Made by a program: the position numbers and the translations under genes. Source: Phycisphaeraceae bacterium (GTDB taxonomy: Bacteria > Planctomycetota > Phycisphaerae > Phycisphaerales > UBA1924). From it: 11,296 nt of DNA. The notes beneath the pieces are model-generated. The model was not told the origin of the DNA and did no database searches. It saw only the letters and a list, made by a program, of their open reading frames with translations. Position 1 is the stretch's first letter; each line of letters opens with the position of its first letter. Below are positions 8,914 to 11,296 of the stretch, one piece after another. The stretch spans positions 1 to 11,296 of the forward strand of contig WUAK01000072.1 of assembly GCA_009827205.1 (NCBI GenBank), written 5' to 3'.

Positions 8914-11295
8914 TTACTTATCTTGGGGATCGATACCCATGCCTTGCCTTTCGGGATCAGCAGGTCGGGTGGCGGGTGTATAAGGGTTGTTTTCGATTTC
9001 GCTGAGCATGAGCTCGATCGCGGCATCGAGTTGTGGATCCTTGCCGTTGGCGAGATCGGTCGGGTTGTCGATTACCTCGATGTCCGGATCAACGCCATGT
9101 CCTTCAATACCCCAGGTGCCATCAGTTTCGTAGAATCCGAAGGTTGGGACGGCGGTGTACCCTCCGTCGATAAGGCCGGGCACTCCTGAGATGCCCACAA
9201 GCCCGCCCCATGTACGCATCCCGATGAGTTTCCCGAGCTCGTTGTAGCGGAAGAGCCAGGGGAACATGTCTCCGCCCGATCCGGCGAGTCCGTTGATGAG
9301 CATGCACTTTGGTCCCTGGTGTGAGTCGTAGGGCCAGGGCCAGTCTCTGCCGTCACGTCTCGCCCAGTAATTGGTACGTGGGCGGTTGAGAAGTTCGATG
9401 AAACGATTCGGGATCTGTCCCCCGCCGTTCCAGCGTTCATCGATGATGAGTGCGTCCTTGCCGATCTGGCCGTAGAACTGACGGAACAGGTTGTTCTGTC
9501 CGTTGACTCCGGTGTCTGGGACGTAGATATATCCAACTCGCCCATCGGTGGCGTCTTCTACATACTTGCGGTTGTGCTCAATCCAAGCGCGGTAGCGCAG
9601 GTTTGATTCTGAACCGAGAGGCTCGATGGTGTAGTCGCGGACGTTTCTGGTTTCATCATCCCCAACGAGTGCGTCGGCGAATGTGATGGTTGTTTGTTTG
9701 CCAGCTGTGCCAACGAAAGCCGCCCACGGATCGTGATCGGTGTTTAGTTTCCGGCCGTTGACTGCGATGATGTATGTGTCCTCGCTGATGTCCATGCCGA
9801 GCTGATCGAGTGGGTTGCGCGCGTCGGAGTCCCAATCGGCGCCCTCGTACATCTTTGCGATGCGGTAAGCGGTCTGGTCGTTCCCCTCGTCGTCTGACTC
9901 TGTCGCGAGTTCGAAGTCGACCCCGAGCATTCCGACGGAGCGAGTGGAAGCACTTTCCCCGTCACCGCCCCAGTAGTAGGCGTGGCCTACGTTGAGCTCG
10001 GAGATCATCTCACCGATGATGAAACTCACATCTTCTCGGCTCGCTGCGTCCTGTAACATCGAATGGTACTGCTCGTAGACAGCATCCCAATCGACGCCGT
10101 GCAGGTTGTTCACGTAGAAGAAGTCTCTATGCCGACGCCAGGCGTCGGTGAAGATCTGGTCCCATTCCTCGCGTGGGTTGACTACCTTCATGAGTCCGGA
10201 TGCGTCGAGTTGGTCGCTGAAAGACTGGCCGGCGGCAGCCGAGACGATCGCAAACGAAGCAGATCCTTGCGCGACAAGCAGTTTCTTGCCATCTCCGGAA
10301 ACGTCAACAAGCCCTGCACCGCCCAGGACGGTCTTCTCGCTGGGGTCATCTTCGGTAGGATCGAAGAGCTTGATAGTCGGGCCTGCGTCGCCCATGCTCA
10401 TGTAGATGAGCTGTCCCTTGTCGTTGGAAACGAGTGATCCGAAGTTGCCTGCGTCGATCGGTAGTTCAAAGCCTCTGGACTCGAAGCCTTCGAACGTGAT
10501 CTCGACGGGTTCGGCTTCCTCTCCGCTCTCTTCGACGTCAGAAAGATCGGGTTTCTCGTCGGATTTCGTGGCTTCCCACGTACCGGAGATGCTCATCTCG
10601 ACGATAGACCAGGTGCCAAACATTGATTCGCCGCTGAGTGTGCCTTCCACGATCGAGGTCACAGGCCCTTGTGCGCGGGTTGCTTTGAACTTGCCGCTGG
10701 CTTCGTCGAACTCGACACTGTCGTAGGACGAGGTCTCGCCCATGGTCTCGCTTGAGCCGGTGAATGTGCCGTCGGCGTGTGCGAGGATGGTCATCTTGAA
10801 ATCAATCGAGTCCTCGGTCATGCCGGGGACTTGGCTGACACCGTTGACCTTTCCTACCCAGATGCCGTGCAGAGGGTGATCGACCTTGAAGTTGTCCTCT
10901 GGATTATCGCCTTCTCCGTCATCTTCTGCGGCGTCTTCATCGGACTCGTCGGCGTCAGCATCCTCTTCTGATGCCTCAGCGCCTTCGTCCTCGGAGGTTT
11001 CCTCTGCTTGCTCCTCTTCCTCAGCCGTCTCTTCTTCCCAAGTCTCGTCGTCTGGTTCGATAAGCCAGGCGTTCTCAATCTCATCGTTGAGCGGCACCGC
11101 GATCAGCTTACCGGTGCGGTCGTAGATGAAGGTCGATCCGACGTCCTCGTAGCTGGGTGAGGTGAACGAACGGTTCGAGACGTAGTAAAGGAAGTTACCC
11201 TTCCGGCTGAATGCCGGGTTTGAGTCGTTGAAGAAGCCGCTCGTGACCTTGCGTGTCTCGCCTGATTCGATTTCGTAGATCCAGATCGCGGAGGA
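8914..11295 (-). CDS. Tricorn-protease-like S41 family peptidase, C-terminal part (5' partial)
   Basis: A serine peptidase related to tricorn core protease, which in characterised members trims peptides released by upstream proteases. The frame runs without a stop to the right edge, so the GTG at 11097 is internal. There are 793 visible residues, numbered from the edge. Residues 1-75 are beta-propeller-like (IWIYEIESGE, then AFSRKGNFLYYVSNR). Next come an acidic linker (80-135), a beta-rich insert (138-243), a second acidic stretch and the end of a propeller (about 266-366). The helical C1 region (376-441) holds the likely catalytic His438 in NVGHAYYW. A PDZ-like domain (about 454-556) is followed by the C2 core (567-765), with likely nucleophile Ser673 in AGSGGDMFPW, the RTWGGLVGISG loop and likely charge-relay Glu731 in IEGHGVDPDIEV. 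The presumed catalytic set is intact; assignment of His, Ser and Glu is by family resemblance. The tail is Pro-rich. A strong terminator follows the stop. Secretion cannot be judged without the N-terminus. Confidence 0.93.
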   Translation of the reverse strand, partial: SSAIWIYEIESGETRKVTSGFFNDSNPAFSRKGNFLYYVSNRSFTSPSYEDVGSTFIYDRTGKLIAVPLNDEIENAWLIEPDDETWEEETAEEEEQAEETSEDEGAEASEEDADADESDEDAAEDDGEGDNPEDNFKVDHPLHGIWVGKVNGVSQVPGMTEDSIDFKMTILAHADGTFTGSSETMGETSSYDSVEFDEASGKFKATRAQGPVTSIVEGTLSGESMFGTWSIVEMSISGTWEATKSDEKPDLSDVEESGEEAEPVEITFEGFESRGFELPIDAGNFGSLVSNDKGQLIYMSMGDAGPTIKLFDPTEDDPSEKTVLGGAGLVDVSGDGKKLLVAQGSASFAIVSAAAGQSFSDQLDASGLMKVVNPREEWDQIFTDAWRRHRDFFYVNNLHGVDWDAVYEQYHSMLQDAASREDVSFIIGEMISELNVGHAYYWGGDGESASTRSVGMLGVDFELATESDDEGNDQTAYRIAKMYEGADWDSDARNPLDQLGMDISEDTYIIAVNGRKLNTDHDPWAAFVGTAGKQTTITFADALVGDDETRNVRDYTIEPLGSESNLRYRAWIEHNRKYVEDATDGRVGYIYVPDTGVNGQNNLFRQFYGQIGKDALIIDERWNGGGQIPNRFIELLNRPRTNYWARRDGRDWPWPYDSHQGPKCMLINGLAGSGGDMFPWLFRYNELGKLIGMRTWGGLVGISGVPGLIDGGYTAVPTFGFYETDGTWGIEGHGVDPDIEVIDNPTDLANGKDPQLDAAIELMLSEIENNPYTPATRPADPERQGMGIDPQDK
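10891..11058 (-). other. Low-complexity coding segment: Asp/Glu-rich linker in the tricorn-like peptidase
   Basis: By my count 33 of 56 residues in this stretch are Asp or Glu, the rest mainly Ala, Ser, Gly and Thr, with no hydrophobic core. It is probably a disordered, strongly negative linker. It lies between the last clear propeller-like strands and a small beta-rich domain. In the other strand the same bases read as a serine-rich frame, which is a by-product of the acidic codons. Confidence 0.85.
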
Positions 11296-11296
11296 C

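Noticed and set aside
11095..11097. GTG at 11097 as the true start of the peptidase
   Set aside because: The frame continues 66 codons to the edge with propeller-like sequence typical of tricorn proteins, so this GTG is an internal valine codon.
10886..11125. Serine-repeat plus-strand frame that resembles a low-complexity surface protein
   Set aside because: It is the antisense reading of the Asp/Glu-rich linker of the peptidase and has no independent support.

Overview
The window is bacterial chromosomal DNA of moderately high GC content, with three long genes packed tightly and almost no spare sequence. A DUF4011/DUF3320 giant helicase, a multi-PAS hybrid histidine kinase and a tricorn-type S41 peptidase would fit an environmental Gram-negative bacterium with a large genome. 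Planctomycetota (for example Phycisphaerae) would suit the tricorn-like protein and the style of the genes. This is a weak guess: there is no rRNA or other phylogenetic marker here. I see no tRNA, rRNA, CRISPR array, insertion sequence or long repeat.

Layout. Positions 2-5164 (+) hold most of a very large superfamily 1 helicase fused to a C-terminal PD-(D/E)XK-type nuclease domain and a DUF3320 domain. Its reading frame is still open at the left edge, so its N-terminus lies outside. Positions 5161-8691 (-) hold a complete 1176-residue membrane-anchored hybrid sensor kinase (2 TM, PAS, PAS, GAF, PAS, PAS, HisKA, HATPase, receiver). The two genes converge, and their stop codons overlap within one TTAG tetranucleotide. 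Positions 8692-8913 are the only intergenic gap. It holds the upstream region of the kinase and a clear intrinsic terminator for the gene to its right. Positions 8914-11295 (-) hold the C-terminal 793 residues of a tricorn-protease-like S41 peptidase. Its frame is open at the right edge, so its start also lies outside.

The genes do not form an obvious operon. The helicase is convergent with the kinase, and the peptidase is separated from the kinase by a terminator. The helicase-nuclease is of a type often discussed with DNA repair or defence against foreign DNA. The kinase is an orphan here: no separate response regulator or HPt protein is in view. The peptidase is probably a housekeeping or accessory oligopeptide-processing enzyme. 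It carries an unusual insertion, a strongly acidic linker plus a small beta-rich domain, inside its propeller region. I did not find a convincing new multi-gene system. The points most worth a second look are the helicase-nuclease architecture, the domain insertion in the peptidase and the overlapping convergent stops.
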